NCBI GenBank assembly: GCA_945873015.1
Contig: CAMCBY010000199.1
Coordinates: 1-7,414, forward strand
Direction of reading: 5' to 3'
DNA from: Klebsiella pneumoniae
Lineage (GTDB): Bacteria; Pseudomonadota; Gammaproteobacteria; Ga0077536
DNA length: 7,414 bases
Both the position numbers and the translations under genes were made by a program. Below the pieces are notes generated by a model. The model worked only from the letters and a program-made list of their open reading frames with translations. It ran no database searches and was not told where the DNA came from. Of the stretch, positions 1 through 6,486 are shown one piece after another (positions within the stretch are counted from its first letter, which is position 1; every line of letters begins with the position of its first letter).

Positions 1-366
1 GGCCTCGACCGGCATCCATAACACGCGTTGCAATTTCAGGCGGACGGTGGAGTTTTGCCAGCGCTGACCGATCAGATCGCCGAGCGCCACACTGCAGACA
101 TGGGTGGATTCGCGCGGCCGGCCGTCGCCTCCGACCGGCACGGTCTTCAGTTCGATGCCGAGTTCGGTGAAGTCCGGCAGCGGCCGCGAGCTGGCGGTCG
201 CACCGAGCGCCTGTTCGACCAGTTCGCCGAGCCAGCCTTTGTGCCGGCGCAGATCGCGCGGCACCGGCAAGTTGAGCGCCGCCGCCAGTTCGCCGACAGT
301 CGCGCCCGCCCAGCGTTGCGCGCGGGCCAATAATTCGGCTTCGTCGCGCGGCGGGGTGAGGCTCAT
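1..366 (-). CDS. mutH: DNA mismatch repair endonuclease MutH (partial, C-terminus beyond window)
   Basis: In methyl-directed mismatch repair, MutH is activated by MutS and MutL and nicks the unmethylated strand at hemimethylated GATC sites. The first 122 residues are present; the family is about 230 long, so roughly the N-terminal half is seen and the rest lies to the left of the window. The catalytic DX6EXK signature is intact in DFTELGIELK, with D65, E72 and K74 corresponding to D70, E77 and K79 of E. coli MutH. The N-terminal LPVPRDLRRHKGWLGELVE stretch and the VRLKLQRVLWMPVE stretch (about residues 106-121) are also typical of the family. The ATG at 366-364 shares an ATGA with the glnD stop and has no visible Shine-Dalgarno, so it is probably translated by coupling as the third gene of map-glnD-mutH. 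Identification is firm; the truncation is a window-edge effect. Confidence 0.95.
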   Translation of the reverse strand, partial: MSLTPPRDEAELLARAQRWAGATVGELAAALNLPVPRDLRRHKGWLGELVEQALGATASSRPLPDFTELGIELKTVPVGGDGRPRESTHVCSVALGDLIGQRWQNSTVRLKLQRVLWMPVEA

Positions 367-3047
367 GACAAAGCGCTGACGATCAGGGAGCGCAGGCGTT
401 CCTGTGCGGCGGCGTCGCTGAACGGGCGTAGCCGCCGGTCCGTGATGTAAAAATAATCTTCCGCGCGCTCACCAAAGGTCGCGATGCGCGCATCGACGAG
501 GCTGACGCCGCATTTATCCATCGCGCTGCCAATGTCGGACAGCAGGCCCGGTCGGTCGACCGCTATGACCTCCATCACTGTGCGACTGCGTTTGTCATCG
601 CGCGTGAACTGCACACTGGGCTTGAAATTAAAATGGCGATGTTTACGCAGACTGACCAGCGGCGTGCTGGCGGGCGGGCATTCGCGCGCAATGAGGGCGC
701 GACGCACGCGTTCTGCTATCTCGGCGCGACGGTCGGCACCGTCCACCGCACTGCCGCCATCGGCCTCCAGAACCATATAGGTATCGATGCTGTAACCGGC
801 GTCGGTGGTGATGATGCGCGCGTCCTGGATATCGAGACGCATGCGGTCGAGTGCCGCCGTGGTGATGGCGAACAGATTGTCCATGTCAGCGCAATACACA
901 AACACGGCCGTGCAGCCGCGCTCCGGCACATCACGCACCGCCACCAGCGGCGCGTCGGCGGGTTCGGCGTCGGTCACAATCTCGGCCTGCCAGGCAATCT
1001 CTTCCGGCCGGTGGCGCAGGAAATATTCGGGCGCAAGCGCCGACCAGAAACGTTCGAGTTTGCCGCTGGCGATGTGGGTCTGACGTTGTGCCAGACACGC
1101 GCGCGCTTCCAGGCGCACCGCTTCCAGGCGTTCAGCGAGCGCCAGTGGAGCTTCGTCGCCGCTGCGCAGATGGCGGCGTGTGGCGCTGAACAACTCACCG
1201 AGCAGCGACGCTTTCCATGGTGTCCACAAGGCCGGATTGGTGGCGCGGATATCGGCCACCGTCAGCAGGTAGAGGTAATCGAGATGCACGAGATCGCCGA
1301 CCTTGCGTGCAAAGTCAGCGACCACTGCCGGGTCGTAAATGTCTTTGCGCTGGGCAGTGGCGGACATCAACAGATGATTGCGCACCAGCCACGCGACCAG
1401 ATGAGTATCGTAGTTGCTGAAGCCGTGATCACGGCAGAACTGCACCGCATCGTCGGCACCGAGATCAGAGTGGTCGCCTTGGCGGCCCTTGGCGATGTCG
1501 TGAAACAGGCCGGCAACGTACAGGATCTCGAGTTTGGGGACGCGCGCCACTGCTTCGCTGCAGTGGGGCGGCAGCGCGTCTTTGTCGGCGGGATGTGAGA
1601 AGCGCCGCAGATTGCGCACCAGGCGCAGGCTGTGCTCATCGACCGTGTAGACATGGAACAAGTCGAACTGCATGAGCCCGGTGACTCGCGCAAATACCGG
1701 CAGGTAGGCCGCCAGCACACCGTAACGATGCATACGTTCAAGTTCGTGACCAATGCGGCGCGGTTGGCGAATGATCTCGAGGAACAGGCTGCGCGAGCGG
1801 ATGTCAGCGCGGAAGCGCGCGTCAATCAGCGGCAAATGCTGGCGTATGAGACGAATGGTGCTGGCGCGCACGCCTTCGATTTCAGGATGCTGCTGCATGA
1901 GCAGAAACACTTCGAGCAAGGCACGCGGATTGCGCCGGAACACCTGCGCATCGCGCGCTTCGATGTAGCCGTTGCGCAGCACAAAGCGTCGCCCGAGGGG
2001 TTGCGCGGGTTGCTCCTGCGCGGGGTCGAGGGTTGCGTCGCGGAACAACGCCAGCAGCATGTCGTTCAGACTCGCGAGCTCGTGTACGGTGCGGTAGAAA
2101 TGCCGCATGAAATCCTCGACGCCGCGATTGCCTTCGCCGTCGAAACCGAGCATCGCCGCGACGCTGCGCTGATGATCGAACAACAGTCGGTCTTCGCGCC
2201 GGCGCGCGGCAAAATGCAGTGCACAGCGCACCTGCCACAGAAAGCGACGGCCTGCCTGCAGCGCGTCATATTCATCTTCACTGAGGAAACCGTGGGTCAG
2301 CAGGCCACTCAAACCGGCGGCGCGAAAATGGCGATTGGCCACCCACGAGATGACCTGAATATCGCGCAAGCCACCCGGGCCTTCTTTGACATTTGGTTCG
2401 AGTTGGCCAAAGGCATCGTCGTATTTGCGGTAGCGCGCGCGTTGTTCGGCGAGCTTGGCACTGAAAAAACTGTCCGCCGGCCAGATTTGGTCTGGGCCGG
2501 TGGCCGCGCACATGGCGTCGAAAGGTTGTGTAGGGCCCGCCAGCAGGCGCGCCTCCATGAGATTGGTGGCGACCGTGACGTCGCGCGCCGCTTCTTCGCG
2601 GCATTGCTCGACGGTGCGCACGCTGTTGCCGATCTCAAGCCCGATATCCCACAGGAAGGTGACCCATTGTTCGAGGCGCCCGCGTTCTTCCTCACTCAAC
2701 GGCGCTGCGAGAATGACGGCGATATCGACGTCGGAGCAGGGGTGCAGGTCACCTCGACCGAAGCCGCCGACCGCCGCCAGGGTATGCGGACTGCGGTCGA
2801 GACCGAACAAGCGCCAGCTCAGTACCAACTCGCGCGAAATCGCCCAGGCGCGCACCCGCACCGAGCGCTCGGCATCGAGATCGGCGTGAAACTGCGCGGC
2901 GAGGCGGGCGGCGAGGGTGTTGTTCAAGCCGCGCCAGGCATCCCGCGCGCGCTGATCCGGCGGCTCGTCCAGCAGTGTTTCGAGCGGCGCAAAGTCGGCG
3001 TCGTCCATCACGCCATCCAGATCCTGTGCCGAGGCGATGGCTGTCAT
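363..3047 (-). CDS. glnD: Bifunctional [protein-PII] uridylyltransferase / uridylyl-removing enzyme GlnD
   Basis: GlnD is the cytoplasmic nitrogen sensor. It uridylylates PII proteins (GlnB, GlnK) when glutamine is low and removes UMP when glutamine is high, thereby setting glutamine synthetase adenylylation and NtrBC activity. The protein has 894 residues, close to the 890 of E. coli. The nucleotidyltransferase domain carries GGFGRGDLHPCSDVD at 94-108, with metal-binding D106 and D108, and KEGPGGLRDIQ at 221-231. The HD hydrolase domain has VDEHS (H472), GLFHDIAKG (H516, D517), GDHS (H526) and VRNHLLMS (H558), so the UMP-removing site looks intact. Two C-terminal ACT domains, which bind glutamine in the family, lie at about 709-790 and 824-894; the second has the DRPGLL motif. 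The ATG overlaps the map stop by four bases. The nearest purine-rich stretch (AGGA) is about 15 bases upstream, which is too far for a good ribosome site, so coupling to map is likely. Confidence 0.97.
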   Translation of the reverse strand: MTAIASAQDLDGVMDDADFAPLETLLDEPPDQRARDAWRGLNNTLAARLAAQFHADLDAERSVRVRAWAISRELVLSWRLFGLDRSPHTLAAVGGFGRGDLHPCSDVDIAVILAAPLSEEERGRLEQWVTFLWDIGLEIGNSVRTVEQCREEAARDVTVATNLMEARLLAGPTQPFDAMCAATGPDQIWPADSFFSAKLAEQRARYRKYDDAFGQLEPNVKEGPGGLRDIQVISWVANRHFRAAGLSGLLTHGFLSEDEYDALQAGRRFLWQVRCALHFAARRREDRLLFDHQRSVAAMLGFDGEGNRGVEDFMRHFYRTVHELASLNDMLLALFRDATLDPAQEQPAQPLGRRFVLRNGYIEARDAQVFRRNPRALLEVFLLMQQHPEIEGVRASTIRLIRQHLPLIDARFRADIRSRSLFLEIIRQPRRIGHELERMHRYGVLAAYLPVFARVTGLMQFDLFHVYTVDEHSLRLVRNLRRFSHPADKDALPPHCSEAVARVPKLEILYVAGLFHDIAKGRQGDHSDLGADDAVQFCRDHGFSNYDTHLVAWLVRNHLLMSATAQRKDIYDPAVVADFARKVGDLVHLDYLYLLTVADIRATNPALWTPWKASLLGELFSATRRHLRSGDEAPLALAERLEAVRLEARACLAQRQTHIASGKLERFWSALAPEYFLRHRPEEIAWQAEIVTDAEPADAPLVAVRDVPERGCTAVFVYCADMDNLFAITTAALDRMRLDIQDARIITTDAGYSIDTYMVLEADGGSAVDGADRRAEIAERVRRALIARECPPASTPLVSLRKHRHFNFKPSVQFTRDDKRSRTVMEVIAVDRPGLLSDIGSAMDKCGVSLVDARIATFGERAEDYFYITDRRLRPFSDAAAQERLRSLIVSALS

Positions 3048-3823
3048 GCCGCGGTGCCGAAATCCTCATCGGCGCGTGCGGTCAGCACTTCGTGTCCGCT
3101 GTCGGTCACCAGCACGGTATGTTCCCACTGCGCCGACAGGCCACGGTCCTTGGTCACCACCGTCCAGTTGTCACCGAGCAGTTTCACATGCCGCTTGCCA
3201 GCGTTGACCATCGGCTCAATCGTGAAGGTCATGCCCGCTTGCAACTCGACGCCGGTGCCGGCGGTCCCGTAATGCAGGACTTGGGGCTCCTCGTGGAAGG
3301 TCCGCCCGATGCCGTGACCACAATATTCACGCACCACGGAAAAATTACGCGACTCGGCCAGCGTCTGGATGGCGGCGCCGATGTCGCCGAGGCGTGCGCC
3401 CGGTTTGACCAGGGCCATGCCGACCAGCAGGCATTCGTAGGCGGTATCGACCAGCCGGCGCGCTTTCAAGGAGGTTTCGCCAACCACGAACATTTGCGAG
3501 GTGTCGCCGTGGAAACCGTCTTTGATGACGGTGATGTCGACGTTCACGATGTCGCCGTTCTTCAAGCGGCGGTCACCCGGAATGCCGTGACAGACGACGT
3601 GATTGACCGAGGTGCAGATGGATTTCGGGAAGCCGTGGTAATTCAACGGCGCGGGGATGGCCTGCTGGACCTCGACGATGTGGCGATGGCAGATCTGGTC
3701 GAGTTCCTCGGTCGTCACGCCCGGCAGCACATACGGCGCGACCATTTCCAGAACTTCGGCGGCAAGCCGGCCGGCGACTCGCATCTTGTCGATTTCGTCG
3801 GCCGTCTTAATCGTGATGGGCAT
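3044..3823 (-). CDS. map: Methionine aminopeptidase, type I
   Basis: This cytosolic dinuclear-metal enzyme removes the initiator methionine from nascent proteins with small second residues. It has 259 residues, near the 264 of E. coli Map, and no N-terminal zinc-finger extension, so it is the plain type Ia form. All five metal ligands expected for the family are visible: D96 and D107 (NVDITVIKDGFHGDTS), H170 (YCGHGIGRTFHEEP), E203 (TIEPM) and E234 (QWEHTV). The substrate-side histidines H79 (VCHGIPG) and H177 are also present. The start is the ATG at 3823-3821, giving MPITIKTADEIDKMR, the usual N-terminus. It is the first gene of the minus-strand map-glnD-mutH string, divergent from rpsB. Adjacency of map and rpsB is very common in proteobacteria. 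Its ribosome binding site is weak (GGAA about 13 bases upstream). Confidence 0.97.
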   Translation of the reverse strand: MPITIKTADEIDKMRVAGRLAAEVLEMVAPYVLPGVTTEELDQICHRHIVEVQQAIPAPLNYHGFPKSICTSVNHVVCHGIPGDRRLKNGDIVNVDITVIKDGFHGDTSQMFVVGETSLKARRLVDTAYECLLVGMALVKPGARLGDIGAAIQTLAESRNFSVVREYCGHGIGRTFHEEPQVLHYGTAGTGVELQAGMTFTIEPMVNAGKRHVKLLGDNWTVVTKDRGLSAQWEHTVLVTDSGHEVLTARADEDFGTAA

Positions 3824-3844
3824 AAAGGCCAGGGTTCCAAGTCA

Positions 3845-3873
3845 TTGTTGATGCTAATGCTTTATGGTATAAA
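3845..3873 (+). promoter_or_regulatory. Sigma-70 promoter of the rpsB operon
   Basis: TTGTTG (3845-3850), a 17-base spacer and TATAAA (3868-3873) form a good sigma-70 promoter. A TG one base before the -10 (3865-3866) makes it an extended -10 type. It is followed at once by a GC-rich discriminator, GCGCGCGCC (3874-3882). Such discriminators are typical of stringently controlled ribosomal-protein and stable-RNA promoters that ppGpp/DksA repress; that control is inferred here. The predicted transcription start is near 3880, giving a leader of about 125 bases. Confidence 0.75.
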
Positions 3874-3892
3874 GCGCGCGCCTTATAGGCAA
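3864..3892 (-). promoter_or_regulatory. Candidate sigma-70 promoter for map-glnD-mutH
   Basis: Read on the minus strand, TTGCCT (3892-3887) is followed after 17 bases by TACCAT (3869-3864). Each hexamer matches the sigma-70 consensus at four of six positions, including the important T1, A2 and T6 of the -10. The predicted start near 3857 would leave a leader of about 34 bases before the map ATG. The -10 overlaps that of the opposing rpsB promoter, so the two would compete for polymerase. The match is moderate and the assignment is an inference. Confidence 0.35.
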
Positions 3893-4004
3893 TCTAACCC
3901 TTAAATCCACACACGGATCGACACAGGTATCGAGGGTGTCCGCCACGCGAGTGGGGGATCGATACATGGGACCCGTGGAGGCAAAACCCAATCAGGAGTT
4001 TCGT
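3880..4004 (+). promoter_or_regulatory. Structured rpsB 5' leader (probable S2 autoregulatory element)
   Basis: The untranslated leader contains a strong nested hairpin. GTATCGA (3927-3933) pairs perfectly with TCGATAC (3959-3965). Inside it TCC (3939-3941) pairs with GGA (3956-3958), and CCAC (3943-3946) pairs with GTGG (3951-3954) around a GCGA tetraloop of the GNRA class. The asymmetric bulge GGGTG (3934-3938) can pair with downstream ACCC (3971-3974) as a pseudoknot. Alternatively CACGG (3912-3916) can pair with CCGTG (3973-3977) as an outer stem; the two options exclude each other. In gammaproteobacteria, S2 is known to repress rpsB-tsf translation through a conserved structured rpsB leader. 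Position and folding fit that class, but the S2-binding role here is an inference. Confidence 0.7.
3994..3998 (+). promoter_or_regulatory. Ribosome binding site of rpsB
   Basis: AGGAG lies six bases before the ATG at 4005. This fixes the rpsB start against an in-frame upstream ATG at 3966 and GTG at 3936, which fall inside the leader hairpin region and have no such site. Confidence 0.85.
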
Positions 4005-4781
4005 ATGAGTAGTGAAGTAAGCATGCGCCAGATGCTCGAAGCTGGCGTGCATTTCGGTCACCAGACCCGCTTCTGGCATCCCAAGATGGCTCCGTATATC
4101 TTCGGCGAGCGTAACAAGATTCATATCATCAATCTCGAAAAGACTCAGCCCCTGTTCGTCGAGGCGACCAATTTTATCGGCCGCCTCACCGCCAAGCGCG
4201 GCAAGGTGCTGTTTGTCGGCACCAAACGCTCCGCGCAGGAAGCAGTGATGCGCGAAGCGCAGCGCTGCGGCATGCCTTTCGTCAGCCGTCGCTGGCTGGG
4301 CGGCATGCTGACCAACTTCAAGACCGTCAAGCAGTCCATCCGTCGCCTGAAAGAACTCGAGCAGTTGCTTGAATCCGGTGGCCTCGATCGTGTGTCCAAG
4401 AAAGAAGGCCTCGGCCTGCGCCGCGAACTCGACAAGCTCAACCTGAGTCTCGGCGGCATCAAGGACATGGACGGCCTGCCGGACGCGTTGTTCATCATTG
4501 ACGTCGGCCATGAGCGTATCGCGGTCGCCGAAGCCATGAAGCTCGGGATTCCGATCGTGGCAGTGGTCGATACCAACAACACCCCGGACGGCGTCGATTA
4601 CGTCATCCCCGGCAACGACGACGCGATTCGCGCCGTCAACCTCTACGCCGAAGGCGTGGCCAATGCGGTGCTTGATGCGCGCATGTCTGCCACTGAGGCG
4701 GCCGGCGGCAGCCGCGATGATTTCGTTGAAATGGATGAAGCGGGCGCCGCGGCAGCTGCAGCCGAACCGCAGGCCTCCTGA
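4005..4781 (+). CDS. rpsB: 30S ribosomal protein S2
   Basis: S2 is a late-assembling protein of the small ribosomal subunit, located between the head and body on the solvent side and needed for binding of S1. The protein has 258 residues against 241 in E. coli. The N-terminus shows the family signature MRQMLEAGVHFGHQTRFW (7-24), followed by HIINLEKT (40-47), VGTKRSAQEAV (71-81), RRWLGGMLTNF (95-105) and the second signature region DALFIIDVGHE...EAMKLGIPIVAVVDTN (160-191). The extra length is mostly a C-terminal tail rich in alanine and acidic residues (about 234-258). It is the first gene of the rpsB-tsf-pyrH-frr-uppS cluster and is preceded by a structured leader. The start is supported by AGGAG at 3994-3998 and by alignment of the N-terminus with the family. 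Confidence 0.98.
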   Translation: MSSEVSMRQMLEAGVHFGHQTRFWHPKMAPYIFGERNKIHIINLEKTQPLFVEATNFIGRLTAKRGKVLFVGTKRSAQEAVMREAQRCGMPFVSRRWLGGMLTNFKTVKQSIRRLKELEQLLESGGLDRVSKKEGLGLRRELDKLNLSLGGIKDMDGLPDALFIIDVGHERIAVAEAMKLGIPIVAVVDTNNTPDGVDYVIPGNDDAIRAVNLYAEGVANAVLDARMSATEAAGGSRDDFVEMDEAGAAAAAAEPQAS

Positions 4782-4782
4782 A

Positions 4783-4796
4783 CCGCGCCGCCGCGG
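4783..4796 (+). other. Small GC hairpin between rpsB and tsf
   Basis: CCGCG (4783-4787) pairs with CGCGG (4792-4796) around a four-base loop, starting two bases after the rpsB stop. In E. coli a partial terminator between rpsB and tsf lowers downstream transcription. This hairpin is in the same place but has no T-run directly after it (the nearest is TTTT at 4816-4819), so at most it is a processing or pausing element. It could also be chance in GC-rich DNA. Confidence 0.3.
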
Positions 4797-4819
4797 AGCA
4801 CGAGTGCATAACAACTTTT

Positions 4820-4824
4820 GAGGT
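4820..4824 (+). promoter_or_regulatory. Ribosome binding site of tsf
   Basis: GAGGT lies eight bases before the ATG at 4833. It is the last clear Shine-Dalgarno in the cluster; the genes downstream lack one. Confidence 0.8.
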
Positions 4825-4832
4825 AAGAGATC

Positions 4833-5717
4833 ATGGATATCACGGCCGCGATGGTCAAAGAACTGCGCGAGCGGTCCGGCGCCGGCATGATGGAGTGCAA
4901 GAAAGCGCTGGTTGAAGCCAATGGCGACATCGAACTGGCGATTGACAACATGCGCAAGTCGGGCGCCGCAAAGGCCGCCAAGAAGGCCGGCCGTATCGCG
5001 GCCGAAGGCGCTATCGTGACGGCGTCGAACCCCACCCACGCAGTGCTGGTCGAGGTCAACAGCGAGACCGACTTTGCCGCCAACGACGACAACTTCAAGC
5101 GCTTCGCCGCAGCTGTCGCCGAGACGGCACTGACGTCCGGTGCCAGCGACGTCGCCGCACTGCGTGAGGCGCCCGGCCCGGATGGCGAGAGCCTTGAGCA
5201 GATGCGTGCGGGTCTGGTGGCCAAGATTGGCGAAAACATCGAAATCCGCCGTTTCTCGGTGCTTAGCGCCGACGGTGGCGCGGTGCAGTTCTATCTGCAT
5301 GGCAAGCGCATCGGCGTACTGGTTGCGATGCAGGGCGGCAACGCCGAACTGGCGCGCGACATCGCGATGCACATCGCCGCCAGCAATCCGGTGTGCGTGA
5401 GCGAGGCTGAAATGCCCGCTGACGTGCTGGCCAAGGAACGCGAAATTCATCTGGCACAGGCTGCCCAGAGCGGCAAGCCGGCCGACATCGTCGAAAAGAT
5501 GGTGGTTGGGCGTCTGAAGAAGTTCATTGCCGAGACCACGCTGCTCGGTCAGAACTTCGTCAAAGACCCCGATCAGACTGTCGAGAAGCTGCTCAAGGCG
5601 GCGGGCGCGACGGTCTCGCGGTTCGTGCGTTATGAAGTCGGCGAAGGTATCGACAAGAAGGAAGATAACTTCGTCGAGGAGGTTATGGCTCAGGCCCGCA
5701 GCGCGACTCAGCGCTAA
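4833..5717 (+). CDS. tsf: Translation elongation factor Ts
   Basis: EF-Ts is the nucleotide exchange factor that releases GDP from EF-Tu so that it can reload with GTP. The protein has 294 residues against 283 in E. coli. The N-terminal UBA-like domain (about 1-55) carries VKELRERSGAGMMECKKAL with M19 and M20, and is followed by RKSGAAKAAKKAGRIAAEG. The core contains the nucleotide-exchange segment SETDFAANDDNF (78-89), with D80 and F81, the residues that disturb the magnesium site of EF-Tu. The usual form is TDFVAK, so V to A and K to N are mild departures. The coiled-coil and C-terminal region ends in KEDNFVEEVMAQ. It lies 51 bases after rpsB, has its own GAGGT ribosome site, and its TAA stop abuts the pyrH ATG in the same frame. 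Confidence 0.98.
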   Translation: MDITAAMVKELRERSGAGMMECKKALVEANGDIELAIDNMRKSGAAKAAKKAGRIAAEGAIVTASNPTHAVLVEVNSETDFAANDDNFKRFAAAVAETALTSGASDVAALREAPGPDGESLEQMRAGLVAKIGENIEIRRFSVLSADGGAVQFYLHGKRIGVLVAMQGGNAELARDIAMHIAASNPVCVSEAEMPADVLAKEREIHLAQAAQSGKPADIVEKMVVGRLKKFIAETTLLGQNFVKDPDQTVEKLLKAAGATVSRFVRYEVGEGIDKKEDNFVEEVMAQARSATQR

Positions 5718-6485
5718 ATGTCGACCACGGACGTCGGCATGGCTTCGAGCACGGACAGCGGGGCGCCAGCCCCGCATTTCAAACGCGTCCTCATCAAACT
5801 GAGCGGCGAGGCCTTGATGGGGGATGGCGATTACGGCATCGACCCGGAGATTCTCAGCCGTATCGGTGACGAAATACAAGAATTGCGCCGGGCCGGCGTG
5901 GAAGTTGCAATCGTAATTGGCGGCGGCAACATTTTCCGCGGCGTAGGCCTGGCAGCGTCTGGTATCGACCGCGTCACTGCTGATCAGATGGGCATGCTCG
6001 CAACAGTCATCAATGCACTGGCAATCCAGGATGCGCTGGAACGCAAAGGGCTTTTTGCGCGTGTCATGTCAGCGATCAAAATCAATCAGGTCTGCGAGGA
6101 CTACATCCGTCGCCGCGCTGTGCGCCATCTCGAAAAGGGGCGTGTGGTGGTACTGGCGGCGGGTACGGGCAACCCGTTCTTCACCACGGACTCGGCGGCG
6201 AGCTTGCGTGCCATTGAGATCAACGCTGAGCTCATGATCAAGGCGACCAAGGTTGACGGCGTTTATACCGCCGACCCGAACAAGGATCCGACCGCCAAGC
6301 GCTACGACGTGCTCGATTACGACGATGTTCTGGAACGCAAGCTTGGTGTCATGGATGCGACCGCGATTGTCCTGTGCCGCGAGAACAAGATGCCTCTGCG
6401 GGTGGTCGACATGACCGCGCCCGGTGCGTTTGTGAAGGCAGCACTGGGCCATGAAGTTGGAACCCTGGTAACGGTAGTCAGATGA
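5718..6485 (+). CDS. pyrH: UMP kinase (uridylate kinase)
   Basis: PyrH transfers phosphate from ATP to UMP to give UDP in pyrimidine nucleotide synthesis. It belongs to the bacterial amino-acid-kinase fold and is hexameric and GTP-activated in the family. The protein has 255 residues against 241 in E. coli. Visible motifs are RVLIKLSGEAL (23-33), VIGGGNIFRG (66-75), AGTGNPFFTTDSAASLRAIE (148-167), KATKVDGVYTADP (175-187) and MDATA (212-216). The first 18 or so residues are a Ser/Thr/Ala/Pro-rich extension unlike the conserved core. The ATG at 5718 follows the tsf stop with no gap. An in-frame ATG at 5739 (residue 8) is the alternative start and would bring the length to 248. Neither has a good Shine-Dalgarno, so the start is uncertain and reinitiation after tsf is likely. 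Confidence 0.96.
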   Translation: MSTTDVGMASSTDSGAPAPHFKRVLIKLSGEALMGDGDYGIDPEILSRIGDEIQELRRAGVEVAIVIGGGNIFRGVGLAASGIDRVTADQMGMLATVINALAIQDALERKGLFARVMSAIKINQVCEDYIRRRAVRHLEKGRVVVLAAGTGNPFFTTDSAASLRAIEINAELMIKATKVDGVYTADPNKDPTAKRYDVLDYDDVLERKLGVMDATAIVLCRENKMPLRVVDMTAPGAFVKAALGHEVGTLVTVVR

Positions 6486-6486
6486 C

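Noticed and set aside
1..366. Plus-strand small open frames within the first 370 bases
   Set aside because: The minus strand encodes MutH with its catalytic motif throughout this stretch, so the plus-strand frames are shadows.
633..1598. A 321-codon plus-strand open frame opposite the C-terminal half of glnD
   Set aside because: Composition typical of an antisense shadow, with no recognisable motif and no ribosome site.
1632..3272. A 546-codon plus-strand open frame opposite glnD and map
   Set aside because: The minus-strand glnD and map frames carry full catalytic motifs. This frame has no family resemblance and runs across two gene boundaries, as a codon-bias shadow would.
2975..3904. A 309-codon plus-strand open frame opposite map
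   Set aside because: It mirrors the map coding frame and ends inside the rpsB promoter and leader. No domain is recognisable.
3936..4004. Upstream in-frame starts for S2 (GTG 3936, ATG 3966)
   Set aside because: They fall in the structured leader, lack a ribosome site, and would add residues absent from the family. ATG 4005 has AGGAG at the right distance and gives the expected N-terminus.
4798..4819. Possible terminator from GCACGAGTGC plus the nearby TTTT
   Set aside because: The stem is only three base pairs with a four-base loop, and the T-run is not adjacent. It is too weak to call.
4829..4832. GATC sites at the tsf start (4829-4832), frr start (6489-6492) and in the rpsB leader (3916-3919, 3957-3960), considered as Dam-sensitive control sites
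   Set aside because: GATC is expected about once per 256 bases by chance and occurs widely within the genes here. There is no clustering that requires a regulatory explanation.
3894..5879. A 661-codon open frame on the minus strand across rpsB, tsf and the start of pyrH
   Set aside because: It lies opposite three unmistakable conserved genes, its protein is His/Arg/Ala-rich with no recognisable domain, and long antisense open frames are expected in GC-rich coding DNA.
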